A stretch of 64,000 nucleotides of DNA from Asterella californica (Eukaryota > Streptophyta > Marchantiopsida > Marchantiales > Aytoniaceae), in the NCBI GenBank assembly GCA_036924285.1, contig JAYKYS010000005.1, positions 23,100,001-23,164,000 on the forward strand. The letters are read 5' to 3'. The notes below the pieces were generated by a model. That model ran no database searches. It was not told the origin of the DNA and worked only from the letters and a program-made list of their open reading frames with translations. Numbering within the stretch: position 1 is the first letter of the stretch; the number at the start of each line of letters is the position of its first letter. The translations under genes were made by a program, and so were the position numbers. Shown piece by piece: positions 10,986 to 22,412 of this stretch.

Positions 10986-12053
10986 TGGGGAGATCCTGTA
11001 GATGCTGCTTCTATCAGAGCATTCTTGGATGTAGATAGACATGTTCATTGGCAGGATGCTTCTGTGGAAGAAAAGAGGCGGCGAGAAGCCTCTGAACTTG
11101 ATACTGGAGTTCCTGAGGAGACTGGGGATAGACGGAGAGTCACAAGGAGACGAGCGGCTCTTCCTGAGGACATCCCGTCTACTTCTGCAGCTCCTCCACC
11201 GGCACCAAGTCCTATGGAGGACGTGCAGAGATCCCAGCAGGAGCCAACGACTGCTGGTAGGCGGTTTACTGCCCAAGAGAAAGGGAAGGGACCGGCTTAC
11301 AAATTGACAGCTGATATTGAAACTTCTACTGATCTGAAGAGCATCTTGGAGCAGAAGATACTGGATGTGCGAATCAAGTTTTTTCTCCGGGAAGTTCTTG
11401 GTATTGCAAAGAGGGAGTTTCACAAACTGATCATTGACATCATCAAGCGCAAGAGACAGGTGATGTCTGAACAAGTGGAAAGTCAAATGATAGATGTGGT
11501 AGGAGCTTCTGTGAATGATGCAGAGTTTGGAAAGGTGCATTTTCAGGAAGTTGATGACCAGGGCTACCAGCAAGAAGCGTTAGTTGCTGGTATCAACACT
11601 ATTGAGTTCGATGATGAGGAAGCTGGCGAAGAGAGTCCAGCTACTGATAGTGATTTCAGAAGGAGACATTGGGCTCGTGCTACAACTGCTACACGAGTTC
11701 GTCTTGGAAGTTTGACAGAACCTGTTGCTGCTTTAGTTGATCACGGATCTGAGATCAACATCATGTCACGAGAGGTGTATGAGAGAGGTCAGTGGTCTAT
11801 CGAGCTGAACCACGGTTGGGTGTTACGAGTTGCAAACAACCAGAAGGGTGAGTTATACGGCGCTTGTCCTAACGTGAAGGTGAAGATAGGTGATGTGGAT
11901 GTAGATCAGCACTTCTTCGTGCAATCTTTTGCTTCGTATCTTGTGATTCTTGGTCAGCCTTATATCACTGCGATTAGAATGGAGACCAAGATGATGGATG
12001 ACGGATCTCATTATGCTAGGATCCGTAGTCCAGATGATAGACGTTCTGTGTAG
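10986..12053 (+). pseudogene. Gypsy gag-pro continuation with aspartic protease-like domain
   Basis: This frame continues gag after the TGA: AASIRAFLDVDRHVHWQDA, then a basic/Pro-rich linker and a protease-like domain at about 11,690-12,000. The active-site segment reads ALVDHGSEINIMS, where most retroviral-type proteases have D-S/T-G. A second hallmark, SYLVILGQPYI, matches the hydrophobic-hydrophobic-Gly flap of this fold. It ends at TAG 12,051. The His in place of Ser/Thr is seen in some fungal and plant gypsy families as I remember them, so it need not mean inactivity. Confidence 0.8.
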
Positions 12054-12184
12054 TTTCTGACTGTTCGTACGAACCACGAACGAAACCGGCAGACCTTGAG
12101 AGATTCTCCTATCTGTAGGAGTAAGGGTTTTCAGAAACCACTCTCGTAAGACGGGATAGCGAGAATGATGGATCTACTGCTACT

Positions 12185-14170
12185 ATGATCCCGCTTGAGC
12201 AGCCTGAGGGATCACAGGAGGCTGATGGAGAGGCTGCTCAAGATTCAGAAAATAGTTGCATTGTACATAGTTGGAAATCTGGTTTGATGGCTTTCAGTTC
12301 TGATGATTGGAGTGAGTTCACGCGGATAGAGGATTTGACTGAAAAGAGTAGAAGGCAGATGGAGAGGTGTGCAGCAAATCTGCGTTGTACAGGAGTTCTG
12401 AAGGAAGATGAGATGATTTCTGGTGTTTATGAGGAGTTTGTAGGTGTACAGTCTTTTGTTCGTTGGTTGGATGATGTAGATAGGTTGATGGAACGGATGG
12501 GAGGTAGGGTGGTGATCCCCATCCATTCTCGTGAAGTCTATGAGGAGATTATCTCATACTTGCGATATCGTCCTCATCCGAGACTAGAGAATGAATGGAA
12601 GGATGCAGTCTGTTGGTGTGGCTTACATCAGGAAGCGGAAGTACACGCCAAGTATAAAGCTGTAGCGAGGAAGGTGAGACCTGTGGCGACCCAATTACCT
12701 GTTGATTCTCAGCAGCAGATGGAGTTAGCTGCTGCTGAGCCTGTGCTTAGAGATCCTACACAGGTAGGACACAAGTTTACTCAAGAGACACTCGAGCAGC
12801 TCCAGATAGGAGGGGGTGGCTTCTTGACTGAAGAGGAGAAACGAGCTTTTGAACAGATGATAATTAGCCATGGTAAGGCAATTTCTTTCTCGACTGAGGA
12901 GATAGATTGTGTGGATCCTAGTGTGATAGCTCTGATGGTTATCTTCACTGTTCCTCACGTACCTTGGGACTTGAAGCCGATTCCAGTCCCTCGTGCTTTG
13001 CTATCGAAGGTGATTGAGTTACTGAAGGAGAGGATGCAGATGGGTATTCTTGAACCATCTATGGCTCCGTACTCTAGCCGATGGTCCACAGTACCTAAGA
13101 AGACAGGAGCTGTGCGTTTCATCCAAGACTTGCAGCCTGCCAACAACATCACGATTCGAAACGTTGGAACGGGACCTGTGGTTGATGAAGTAGCTGAGGC
13201 GTTTGCTGGAAGGTCAATCTATTCTATTGGAGATCTGTTTTCAGGTTATGATCAATTTCAGCTTGCTTTGGAGAGTAGAGACTTGACTACCATGCGTACA
13301 CCTTTGGGATTGATGCGGATGTGTACTCTTCCTCAGGGTGCGACAAACTCAATAGCCCATATGCAGAATGCGATGCATAAGGTGTTACGAGAGTTTGTAC
13401 CTGAGGTCACTATCCCGTTTCTGGATGATATTCTCATGAAAGGCTGTCCGGTAGAAGACAGAGACGAAGCTGTGACTTCTGATGGATGTAGAAAGTTCGT
13501 TGCAGATCACATTCGGAATGTGGAGAAGATTCTGATGCGTTTGGAGGAGGTACACCTCACTCTATCAGGTACCAAATCTCATTTTGGTATGTCAGAGATT
13601 GTGGTGGTGGGTCATTTGTGTGGTACTTTGGGGAGGCGTCCGAACCTAGAGAAGGTAGATGCTATAGCAAGGATAGCTGACTGCACCAACATCACTGAGG
13701 TTCGACGGTTCTTGGGAGCTTGTGTGTTCTTTCGTGTGAGTATTCCTCATTATGCACACATTGCCGAGCCTCTGTATGCACTTCTGAGAAAGGGAAGGAG
13801 GTTTACTTGGCGGCAAGAACATCATGAGACGATGGAGCAACTGAAGGAGATTCTGAAGTCTCCACCTATACTAAGGAGGCTTAGCTACGAGAGCGGGAGA
13901 CCTGTGGTACTGACTGTTGATACGAGTCCAAAGGCGATTGGATGGGCAGTTGGTCAAGAAGATGCAGAAGGTGTGCGGTTTGTTTCAAGGTTTGGAGCTC
14001 GGATCTTAACAGATAGACAACGTAACTATCCTCAAGTGAAGCGTGAGTTGTGGGGAGCTGTTACTGCTATGAAGGTAGATCGAGAGTTCTTGATAGGAGC
14101 TCGTGTGATACTAAAAACAGATTATTTGTCTTTGTTGGGTATGATAGCAACTGCAATACACCAGACATAG
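12185..14170 (+). pseudogene. Gypsy reverse transcriptase and RNase H
   Basis: This 661-codon open frame is the pol core. After an N-terminal linker, the RT contains GILEPSMAPYSSRWSTVPKK, FIQDLQPANN, a DLFSGYDQFQ palm motif and the active site IPFLDDIL (about 13,415-13,438). RNase H follows with VVLTVDTSPKAIGWAVGQ and REFLIGARVILKTD. The frame ends early at 14,168-14,170: one missing base near 14,150 shifts it relative to the RNase H tail, which continues in the next frame as TPDIAMLRW and ADMLSRARY. The Tyr-to-Phe change in the YxDD box is common in gypsy elements. Confidence 0.92.
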
Positions 14171-14172
14171 CA

Positions 14173-15783
14173 ATGCTGCGATGGATTGCTTATGTCCGGA
14201 GTCTGAACCCTGAGCTAAAGCATATAGCAGGGAAAGACAATCCAGTTGCAGATATGTTGTCTAGGGCTCGTTATACAGATGAGGATGAGATGTTTGCAGA
14301 GGTGGAGAATGAAGAGAGGAGAGACGTTTGGTGCCAAGTTGGTCAGCAGACTTCAGACTTGGAACCACTGCCATTCAACGAGGAGTTCTACACGGATAAG
14401 TTCCGTGATATTGGATTTTATCTGAGTTCGCTATCCAGGAGAGAAGGATGGAGTGATGAAGTGTTCAAGGAGATCAGACGGAAGGCGTACAGCTACCTTC
14501 TACGTGAAGGCTATCTGTGGAAACGTCCGAAGAGAAAAGACGAGATGCTTGCTAGAGTGGTGGATGATCAACCGACAAAGCTTAATCTGCTGAAGGAGTT
14601 TCATGATACCTTGGGGGTTGGACATCATGGAGTATGGACTACTTACACGAAGATGAAGGAGCATTACTGGTGGAAGGGTTTGTATCAAGACGTGGTGGAC
14701 TTTGTTGGGTCGTGTCTGCACTGCCAGTTTTACTCTAAGGTCCGTTACAGAGATGGACTTGTACCTACTTATCCACCCAGTATTCATTTTCAATGGGTTC
14801 TTGATCTTGTGATGATGCCACCGGGGTTATGGGGGATGCGTTACTTGGTGTTGGCTCGAGAGGATCTCTCCAACTATATGGAGGGACGAGCACTACGGAC
14901 GAAGACTACAGAGAATATCTGTAGGTTCGTGCTTGAAGATATCATCTGTCGTTATGGATCGGTTGGGAGATTACGTGCAGATAGAGACGAGTTGAGAGGC
15001 GCTGAAGTGAAGGAGTTTTTTGCTCGTTATGGAATAAAGCTTCGACTTACTACTGCTATGAATCCAGAGGGCATTGGTAAGAGTGAACGAGGACACCCTT
15101 CTATTGTTCACGCTTTAGTGAAAGCATGTGATGGTAGGCCTAGAGAATGGCCGAGACTACTTCCGTTTGCTTTGTGGGCTGATAGGACTACACACTGTAC
15201 TACGACTGGCTATATGCCAGTTGAGCTTATGTTGGGTCAGAAACCGATCATGCCTGCTGAAGAGTACTTTCCTACGTGGGCTACGCTACCGTGGGAAGAT
15301 GGTATAGATCGTGCTTCACTCCTAAATTTACGTATAAGGCAGTTGGAGCGAAGGGAGGAGGATCTTGCTGATGCGCATGAGAGGCTGAAGGTGGCTCGAG
15401 TCAGAAACAAAGAACGTTTTGACAAGACTCACCGACTACGACCGAAGTCAATACATGTTGGTGACTGGGTTCTGTTATATGATAGCACGTTGGAGAATCA
15501 GCATTCTACACTTCGTAAGTTCTCTCGAAGATGGTTTGGGCCTTATGTTGTGCTAGATGTGTATGAGAATGCCACTTATAGTTTGCGTGAGTTGGATGGT
15601 ACTCTTTTGAAGCTATCTGTGGCTGACAAACGTGTGAAACTGTTCAAGAGACGCGGAGGGTCAGTTGAGTTATTCAACTTTCTGGAGTCAGAGCTGAGGA
15701 CAACCAGAGACGGAGACGTCCCAGTGTCTGATGAGGCTGAGGCGGAGGAGAGCGATGATGATGAAGATCAAACAGAAGACTGA
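14173..15783 (+). pseudogene. Gypsy RNase H tail and integrase
   Basis: The frame carries the end of RNase H (HIAGKDNPVADMLSRARY) and then an integrase zinc finger: His residues in FHDTLGVGHHG and the CLHCQF Cys pair. The core has a candidate D-D-E triad: Asp in QWVLDLVMMP, Asp in LRADRDEL, Glu in NPEGIGKSERGH. After the core come KPIMPAEEYF and a GPY/F module (RRWFGPYVVLD). The protein ends in an acidic tail (EAEESDDDEDQTED) with no recognisable chromodomain. Apart from the upstream frameshift this domain looks intact. Confidence 0.92.
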
Positions 15784-15811
15784 GGAGATTGGCACATACC
15801 GGAGGATGTGC

Positions 15812-15829
15812 AGGTTTGGAGGGGGTGGA
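15812..15829 (+). other. Gypsy polypurine tract
   Basis: A purine run (GGTTTGGAGGGGGTGGA) directly precedes the 3' LTR. Confidence 0.75.
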
Positions 15830-17147
15830 TGTCGTGATGTGAATCATTTCACATAGTAAATGATTCACTTCTCTGTCAGGCGTTAGTCTCTCTGAGTGAA
15901 GTTAAGACCTCAGAGAAGTCCATTTTTGGAAGATGTTATATATTTTGAGTCTTAGTAGGTTGATTACCATGTTGATAGGGTTTGAGCTCATGGGTTGTAT
16001 TTGCGTGTCGCTCATGCACGCTTTCTAGCTGATTTAAGTTAATTTCTGAGACTGCGTGTCGTTTTAGGTAGTTTAAGTTTTATGTTGGCACTCAAGGGGG
16101 CTTGATGTGGTAGCCTATGAGTGTAGATAAGTTACCAGGTAGTTTAAAGCACAAAATGCAACCAAATGGAGCTATGAACTCCCATTGGTCCATTTTTGTC
16201 TTTTGTAAAACTCTAAGTTTAGAAACAGAGCTCTAGAGTGGATTTCGAGCAATTGGTGAGGACACTACGAAATCTGAGAGCACAGGGAGATAGAGCTCGT
16301 CTTGCCAAGCACTATCAGCGAAAAGTTTGATCGATTTGAAGCAATAAAGAAGGAGTTATGGCTGATTGAAGTTTGATTTGTGTCAGAATTGCAACACTTC
16401 TGTTGAATTTGGAGTTTTGAGTGTCATTTGCAGCAGAATCGAGGAAATCGCTTCAAACCTTCGTGGTTGTGTTCACTGTCAGCAGGGCTACGACTGTCTC
16501 CAAATTGTCATGTCAATTGAGTGAGTGAGTAATTCAGGGCGACCGCTGAAGTAGAGGGGGTCCGAAAAGCTCTCAATCTGGAGCAGCAACTTCAGAGAGC
16601 GAGATCTGGAGTTCTGTGTGGAATTAGGAGGCCCAACTTCACAGGAGTGTTCAGCAAGCTGTGTACTGCAAATCTTGTAAGAATTTCCCAAAGTGATCGA
16701 GCCAATTCTCTGTTATAGGTCGAAATAGCTGTCTAGGTACCAGAAACTGCCGTAATTTCTCTACTCAGAAAGTTTCTGCTCATATCTTAGTACTCTGAAT
16801 TGATCTGAAGCTGAAATTTCGTATGTGTATCCAGTAGAACTTCATTTACATGTAGGAGGAGTTATGAAGTTTGAACCTTCACATATTTCTCAATCCTGAG
16901 TGTCAAAGTTCACCATCTGATATTATCATTGCTAGTTAAGTCTGAACTTTGTTTCCTGAACATATCAGAAGAGCCAAGAGACTTATATGAGTGTTTTTCA
17001 GTATCACCTTGAGACCTGAAGCCTATCCTGTGAGTAAACCAGCCACAGCCTGAAGCCCAACGCTTCCCTGAGTAGATTGAACACAGCCTTCGAGCTCATA
17101 TCACAGCCAGAAGGTTCGCCCTTCTCAAGAAGACTCTCAACCCGACA
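15830..17147 (+). repeat. Gypsy 3' LTR
   Basis: This 1,318-bp copy matches the 5' LTR with about 40 scattered substitutions and two or three single-base indels. It ends CCCGACA, followed by the CCCGC target duplication. Confidence 0.95.
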
Positions 17148-18076
17148 CCCGCCTAGGTCAGTCCCAAAACATGAGCAAGTCACAAGATGACTTGGGGCGG
17201 ACTTCCCATAGAGTCCAAGGTCCTAAACGGTACCTCCAACACACCTAGCGGCCCAACCGCCGGTGATGTCCGCCTGGGTCTATGCTCCCGAACGGTGGTC
17301 TAATCCGCCGACTCGTTCCCTAGTCTTGCCCCAGCCCTTACATCGTTCCTAAGTCCAGACGTCCAAGTCTGGACCGGAACGTGCCTTGGAATCGGCCCAG
17401 CCATCACCTGATGCCCCTAGAGTCCGCCCGCCGAACCCTGGGGTCGGGTGACTCGTCCTGGCCTACCCAGGCATCGAGCCCCCCCTCATATATACTTCTA
17501 GGGATCGACGGCCCCGCCCTCCTCTTTGGTCCTTGAAAATTATACCACAATCCGATCCTGGTTCGGTCATAACTTCCAGCTCGGAGGTCAAACCTAGGAG
17601 TGCTACATATCACTGGAAAGCTCTTGCCGAGATCTTTCCAATGATACCTCACTCGCCCCGAGATCTTACGTGGAGCTACGTCCACGACCTAAAACGTCCC
17701 TGGAGCCCCACCACTTAGTCATTTTTCGGAAACCTGTGGTCCAGACCTAGACTTGAACCCTGTGGTTCGGACCAGCGTCCGAATCACGGTCCGTCTGCGT
17801 CTCGGACTCACGTCTCAGACCTATATCTCAAACTTATGTTTCGGTCGTTCCCATACTTGCCCCCTTAAGTCAGCGTTCGTCTGGGGTCGTCTTGGGATAG
17901 ACCCTTATGTCCTAACCCAAGGTTCCAACCTTGGTTCAGGGAACCACTTAGGGTTCATCTGATCCCGACTTCCCGGCCAAGCCGTAAGTCCAACTCGTAG
18001 CGTTCACAACCTAGCGCAAGTCCACTAGGGTTCTATTGTTTGCGTCTGCGTCCGATCTTGAGACTAAGGGACGACA
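17148..18076 (+). repeat. LTR-like repeat A, copy 1, right part
   Basis: This GC-rich non-coding block aligns over its length with 37,800-38,687 (shared CGGTGGTC, TTTCCAATGAT/TTTCCAATTAT and CATTCACAACCTA-type blocks). It has a TATA-like element (CTCATATATACTTC, about 17,486) and ends ACGACA, features of an LTR promoter region. The gypsy element sits inside it. The parent element and whether this is a solo LTR are unknown. Confidence 0.7.
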
Positions 18077-18389
18077 ACTGGCAGCCTGAGCGCATCCGAG
18101 GGCTGAAATACCCTGAGCTTGGTGCACAAGATATTGCTTATAAACTCAAGTCATGGATTTATACTTGTGCTCGTCGTGCTTTTGAGAAATAATAAGTTCT
18201 GTGTCGTATTTGTCGCTTTTGTGATTTCTATATTTCAATCCCACGTGATTACAATTTTCGCTTATCTAACCATATTTCATCCATTTGTTGCAGAGGGGAC
18301 CTTCGTCTGGAGTTGATGTGTTTTGACATCTTAACTGTCGCATCACATTGAGCTGACGATCATTCCGATTGTAGTATTCTTCCAAGCGA

Positions 18390-18784
18390 TCGACCTTGTA
18401 GTGAGCGCGAGTTTGGAGAAGGTGCACGCTTTTCACATGGCGGAGCTATGCATCTTACTGTGGCGGCCTTCCTTACTAAACACATTACACCAGCGAAGAT
18501 GCGTTTCTACATACGCGCGAGAGAATTTCATGAGCGAGACCTTCCACTCTGTCATCAACAAGTTTGCGACAAAGAGGATCCATTGAGAGAGATCGCATGA
18601 GGCTCGATTAGCTTGTGCTGCTATGGATTGGAACAAGAACATTCGTCGAGAGGTAGTAGCAATTTATCCAGGTCGACAAAATGATAATACCGTCCGTCAA
18701 CGACCGGCAACAAATAGGGTGCTTGTGCGTCGAACAACGGCATGGAAGGATGAACTGAGACAATGGATTTTTGGATATCGATAA
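18390..18784 (+). pseudogene. Transposase-like C-terminal fragment, frameshifted
   Basis: Two overlapping frames give HGGAMHLTVAAFLTKH, then, after a shift near 18,510, ARENFMSETFHSVINKFATK, and after an in-frame stop near 18,584, ARLACAAMDWNKNIRREVV, ending at TAA 18,782-18,784. The pattern E-S/T-F-H-S-V-I-N-K-(Y/F)-A-x-K-R followed by a Leu-Ala-x-x-D/H-W-N segment is one I recognise from the C-terminal ends of uncharacterised eukaryotic transposase-like proteins. No function can be assigned beyond that. Its proposed 5' partner is the SAP ORF at 7,744-8,117. Confidence 0.45.
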
Positions 18785-18904
18785 TAGATAAATAAAATTA
18801 TTTCTTTACAATTTGATGATACAAGGTATACTGTTATTTTACAAAGTATATTATTTCTTCTCATTTTCACTCTACATGATCCATTTTTGAGTTCTTATAT
18901 TGCT

Positions 18905-19240
18905 AAGCTATCGAGATCGCAAAGGTGGAAACTTCATTATCTTCAGTTATGCTACAGGTATCGAGTCCCATGTTGCACGTGATGGTGAGCCTATGGTGTC
19001 TAGTCTGTTTGCTTTTATCAAGTAAGCTTTACTCCCTTCCTTTCCATATCCATATTTTTTTTCATGCATTTGTTATTTCTCTGTCACTAGTCGCTCTTGT
19101 TGCGGTGATTGTAACAAATTGTGCGGCGTCTTGTCTCTTCAATTCTTGCATAAGGTGCCTCTTCATGCTGGTTTAGCACCGACTTTTGTATCTACTTTTA
19201 CTACCTTCAAGATAAAAATAGCAAATTACGGAATGTTATG
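18905..19240 (+). other. Two exon-like open blocks with a Cys-rich motif
   Basis: Block one (about 18,910-19,019) reads GGNFIIFSYATGIESHVARD and ends at a good donor (ATCAA then GTAAGC). A matching acceptor (CTGTCACTAG, 19,080s-19,090s) opens block two, RSCCGDCNKLCGVLSLQFLH, which runs to a stop near 19,240. The joined phase is open. Cys spacing (CC-x2-C-x3-C) suggests a small zinc site. I do not recognise the protein, and the short lengths mean chance is possible. Confidence 0.25.
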
Positions 19241-19884
19241 AATGTTCTTGAGACAAATAAAAGGGCCTGAGACTTGTACTTGGTGCAAGTATGTCATTTG
19301 CTAGGATCCCTTTTATTGTAGTGTAGATCATTCTCAACTTGCCAAATTTTTCTTATATTTTTGAAAAATATTTCTCGGTGCCTTTCTCTCTGTGCCTTCA
19401 GCTCTTTTGTGTATCTATTCACCTCTGTTCATGCATGAAGGAGCGTTCTGTTTTGATGACTTCTTACTTGATGACTTCTTACTTTTGAGGACAGTAATAT
19501 ATACACAGCCAAGAGTTCCTCAATTGCTATATGGGTAACAATTATTCTATTTCTCGATGCCTTTCCTGAATGGTCGAGCAAGTTATATGGCTTGCTTCTA
19601 TTCTAAACTTGATGGCGATCAGCTTCGAACAACAGTGGTCAAAACCGATGCTCATAATAAGCGTTCAAGGCAGAAGAGAATGTTCTGCCTTTGTCCTTGC
19701 AAGATTTATCGAAAGTCTGTGCATTTATCAACCGATACTAGATATCAACTAAACGGGTACCGGTGTCGCGCTACTTGGCGACTACATGCTTGACTTCTAC
19801 TCCGACGCTTGAGTTTAGTAGTTCTAGAAGTTAACTCATATTACTTCTAGTCCTTTATGTATATGTTTGACACCTTTGCATACG

Positions 19885-21134
19885 GTGTTAATACTATTTT
19901 GAGTCCTAGTAGGCTGATAGTATGCTAGTTATCTTGTTCAAGCATTTGTGTGCTTGTGCAAGTGACTTCTTACTTGTCTATGACGTTCAATGTACATAAC
20001 TTAGGGTTTCCATGCTGATAGGGGTTTGAGCTCATGGGTTGTACTTACTTGTCGCCCATGCGCGCTTTCTAGCGGTTTAAATTATCTTTCAGGGTTGCGT
20101 GTCGTTTTAGGTAGTTTAAGTTTTACGCTGGCACTCTAGGGGGCTTGACGTGGTAGCCTATGAGTGTAGATAAGTTACCAGGTAGTTTAAGGCACAAAAG
20201 GACAGTCAAGTGGAGCTATGAACTCCCATTGGTCCATTTTTATCTTTTGTAAAACTCTAAGTTTAGAAACAGAGCTCTAGAGTGGATTTCGAGCAATTGG
20301 TGAGGGGACTTCGAAATCTGAGAGCACAGGGAGATAGAGCTCGTCATGCCAAGCACTTCCAGTGAAATTTTCGATCGATTTGAGGCAATAAAGACGAAGT
20401 TATGACCAATTGAAGTTCGAACTGTGCTAGAATTGAATCACTTTTGTTGGATTTAGGGTTGTCAGTGTCACTCGCAGCAGATTTAAGGAAATTGCTTCAA
20501 AACTTCGAGGTTGTGTTCTCTGCCAGCAGGGCTACGATTTCCCAAAAAGTTTCTTATCGATTGAGCGACTGAGTAATTCAGGGCGGCCGCTGAAGCTGAG
20601 GGGGTCTGAAAAGCTCTTAATCTAGAGCAACGACTTCAGAGGAGGAGATCTGGAGTTCTGTGTACATTCAGGAGTCCCAACTTCACAAGGATGTTCAGCA
20701 TCCTGTAGACTTCAAATACTGTGAGAATATTTGAAATTCATCGAGCCAATCTTCTGTTCTAGGTTGAAATAGCCACCTGGGTACCAAAAATTGCTACAAT
20801 TTTCTTACTCAGAACTTTTCTGTCCACATCTCAGTATGGAATTTGATCTCAGGCTGAAACTTCGTGTGTGTGTCCAGTAGTACCTTATTTACATGTATGG
20901 GAAGTTTAGAAGTCTAAACCTTCATAGTTTTCCTCTCTTTGTGTGTCAAAGTTCGCTGCCTAAACCTATTATTGCTAGTTAGACCTAAATTTCACTTTTT
21001 GAGCATATTAGAGGATCCTACACAACTGTGTGAGTGTTTATGACCCCTGTTGTGATCTGAAAGCCAACCTCTTGAGTAAACAACCACAGCCAGAAACCCG
21101 GTGCTTTCTTAGGTAGACGGATCACACTCCGACA
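19885..21134 (+). repeat. Diverged solo LTR of the gypsy family
   Basis: From TTTTGAGTCCTAGTAGGCTG onward this stretch follows the gypsy LTR (8,330-9,537): GGGTTTGAGCTCATGGGTTG, the CTCCCATTGGTCCATTTTT block and GCAGGGCTACGA are all shared. It ends TCCGACA like the LTR. There is an extra segment of about 85 bp near 19,925-20,005, and divergence is clearly higher than between the two LTRs of the full element. No internal region or primer-binding site follows, so it is a solo LTR or a truncated copy. Confidence 0.85.
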
Positions 21135-22010
21135 CCGGTAGTCTATGGTGGCACCGTGCCAGAGAACAAACCTTGACCTACATCTGCTAACATCTCTCGG
21201 AGTCCGAAATATCAATTTTCTCTGTCGGTAAAGTGCTTCTTTCATTTCTGAAAAATATTTCTCTTGTGTTTGAAAGAGTTCTCCAGTTGGGATCGAAGCA
21301 CTGCTTGTGGTATATTTGCTACCACCTTGGTTGCCTGAACCGGTACACCGTACCAGTTACATGTATGATCAAGTGTTTGCACTGACCGCTTTTGAGGTCA
21401 GAAGTAGGGCTTGTTGGGCAATGGCTGTTCCTTCTCTCCTTCCATATATACGATTTGAAGGCATGCGAGTTTGGATTGTAAACAGACTAACAGAGTTCTG
21501 CAAAGAACACTACGCCATGGCGCATATAGTCTGGGTTGAAGTCCTGGAATAGTGAAACTGGCAAGTGAGTAGAAACCAGAACAAAAGACAAGAGGGTACA
21601 ATCGACTCGAAAAATAAAGATAGAAGACAAGTGAGGGGTATGAATATTGCCTGAAGAGTTGCTGCCTTCTGCCAGTAACAGTTGTGAAAACTTATTCTCC
21701 GGTCTCTTCTCTGTCTCGCTACAATATTAGCGTTATGGGATGGCATGTAACGAGAGATGATAGGCGGTGAAGTTGTGATAAGTAGGAGACCTCAGGGAGG
21801 CAGAGCTGCGAATTCTGCTACCAACCGAAACTAAACCTAAACCACGAGAAACTGTGAAAAACCAACGTCAGAGGGAATTGAACCTTCAAAACCCCCGTCT
21901 GGGTTGACGTTTCACAGGAGTTGTGCACTCCTAGACCCGCTAGTCGAGATGCAGCTACAGATGCAATGCAGATATCATGACAAGACAAAACACGGAAAAA
22001 TAAAACAGAA
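21135..22010. other. Spacer; no supported gene
   Basis: An 81-codon plus-strand frame at 21,307-21,552 shows no family resemblance. A tRNA B-box-like sequence lies on the minus strand near 21,880 but no tRNA fold follows. Nothing else was seen. Confidence 0.5.
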
Positions 22011-22011
22011 T

Positions 22012-22412
22012 TTACTCTTTGAAGCCAACAAATTCTTCTCCAGGCTCAGACCAAGTAATCTTCACAGCTCTCTCTAACGACTCAGGTAACTGAGTTCGAT
22101 CTTTGTATCCAAGAAAAAAGGCTATAGCTCTGTACACTTGAAATCATTTTCGGGATAACTTTACCCCGGTGTATGATGCTGCTGCACATGCCAACAGTGG
22201 TAACTCGTTGTCAAAACCAACTTGCATATCAGTCCGTTGAGAAACCTCTATACATGCCTCAGAGAACACGGAAAACTCAGATCGTATTTGCTCAAGAGTC
22301 ACCAAGATAAGAGTCTCCAAAACTCCTCCACTTACAACCCAGTGTCCAAGCGCCCCCCTTCTCATCAAAGAATTGTTGACTGCAGAGTTTGTACTGCCGA
22401 GGACTCAGCCAT
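22012..22412 (-). pseudogene. Broken minus-strand ORF of unknown family
   Basis: From an ATG at 22,412 (MAESSAVQTLQSTIL) the frame stops at once, but an overlapping frame gives RRGALGHWVVSGGVLETLIL and SEFSVFSEACIEVSQRTDMQ. After a further stop, FQVYRAIAFFLGYKDRTQ leads to ITWSEPGEEFVGFKE and a TAA at 22,012-22,014. The composition looks like a real soluble protein rather than random sequence. Two breaks make it a probable pseudogene, or an intron was missed. It lies downstream, on the same strand, of a TATA box at about 23,290 and the 83-bp repeats. I do not recognise the family. Confidence 0.3.

Larger units (their letters stand above)
8220..17147 (+). mobile_element. Full-length Ty3/gypsy LTR retrotransposon
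   Basis: Two 1,318-bp LTRs (8,220-9,537 and 15,830-17,147) begin TGTCGTGATG and end CCCGACA. They flank gag, protease, RT-RNase H and integrase in the gypsy order. A perfect 5-bp target duplication, CCCGC, lies at 8,215-8,219 and 17,148-17,152. I count by eye about 40 differences between the LTRs (about 3%), so insertion was fairly recent, yet the coding region already has a TGA in gag-pro, a stop-filled junction near 12,050 and a frameshift near 14,150. No chromodomain is visible after the integrase. The protease motif DHGSEIN and RT box FLDD mark an unusual gypsy family that I cannot place more precisely. Confidence 0.97.

Noticed and set aside
21865..21960. tRNA-like sequence with GGTTCAATTCC (minus strand)
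   Set aside because: A T-arm-like stretch exists, but position 33 of the candidate anticodon loop is G, the acceptor does not pair as a tRNA, and the stem found (AACGTCA/TGACGTT) encloses only the T-arm region.
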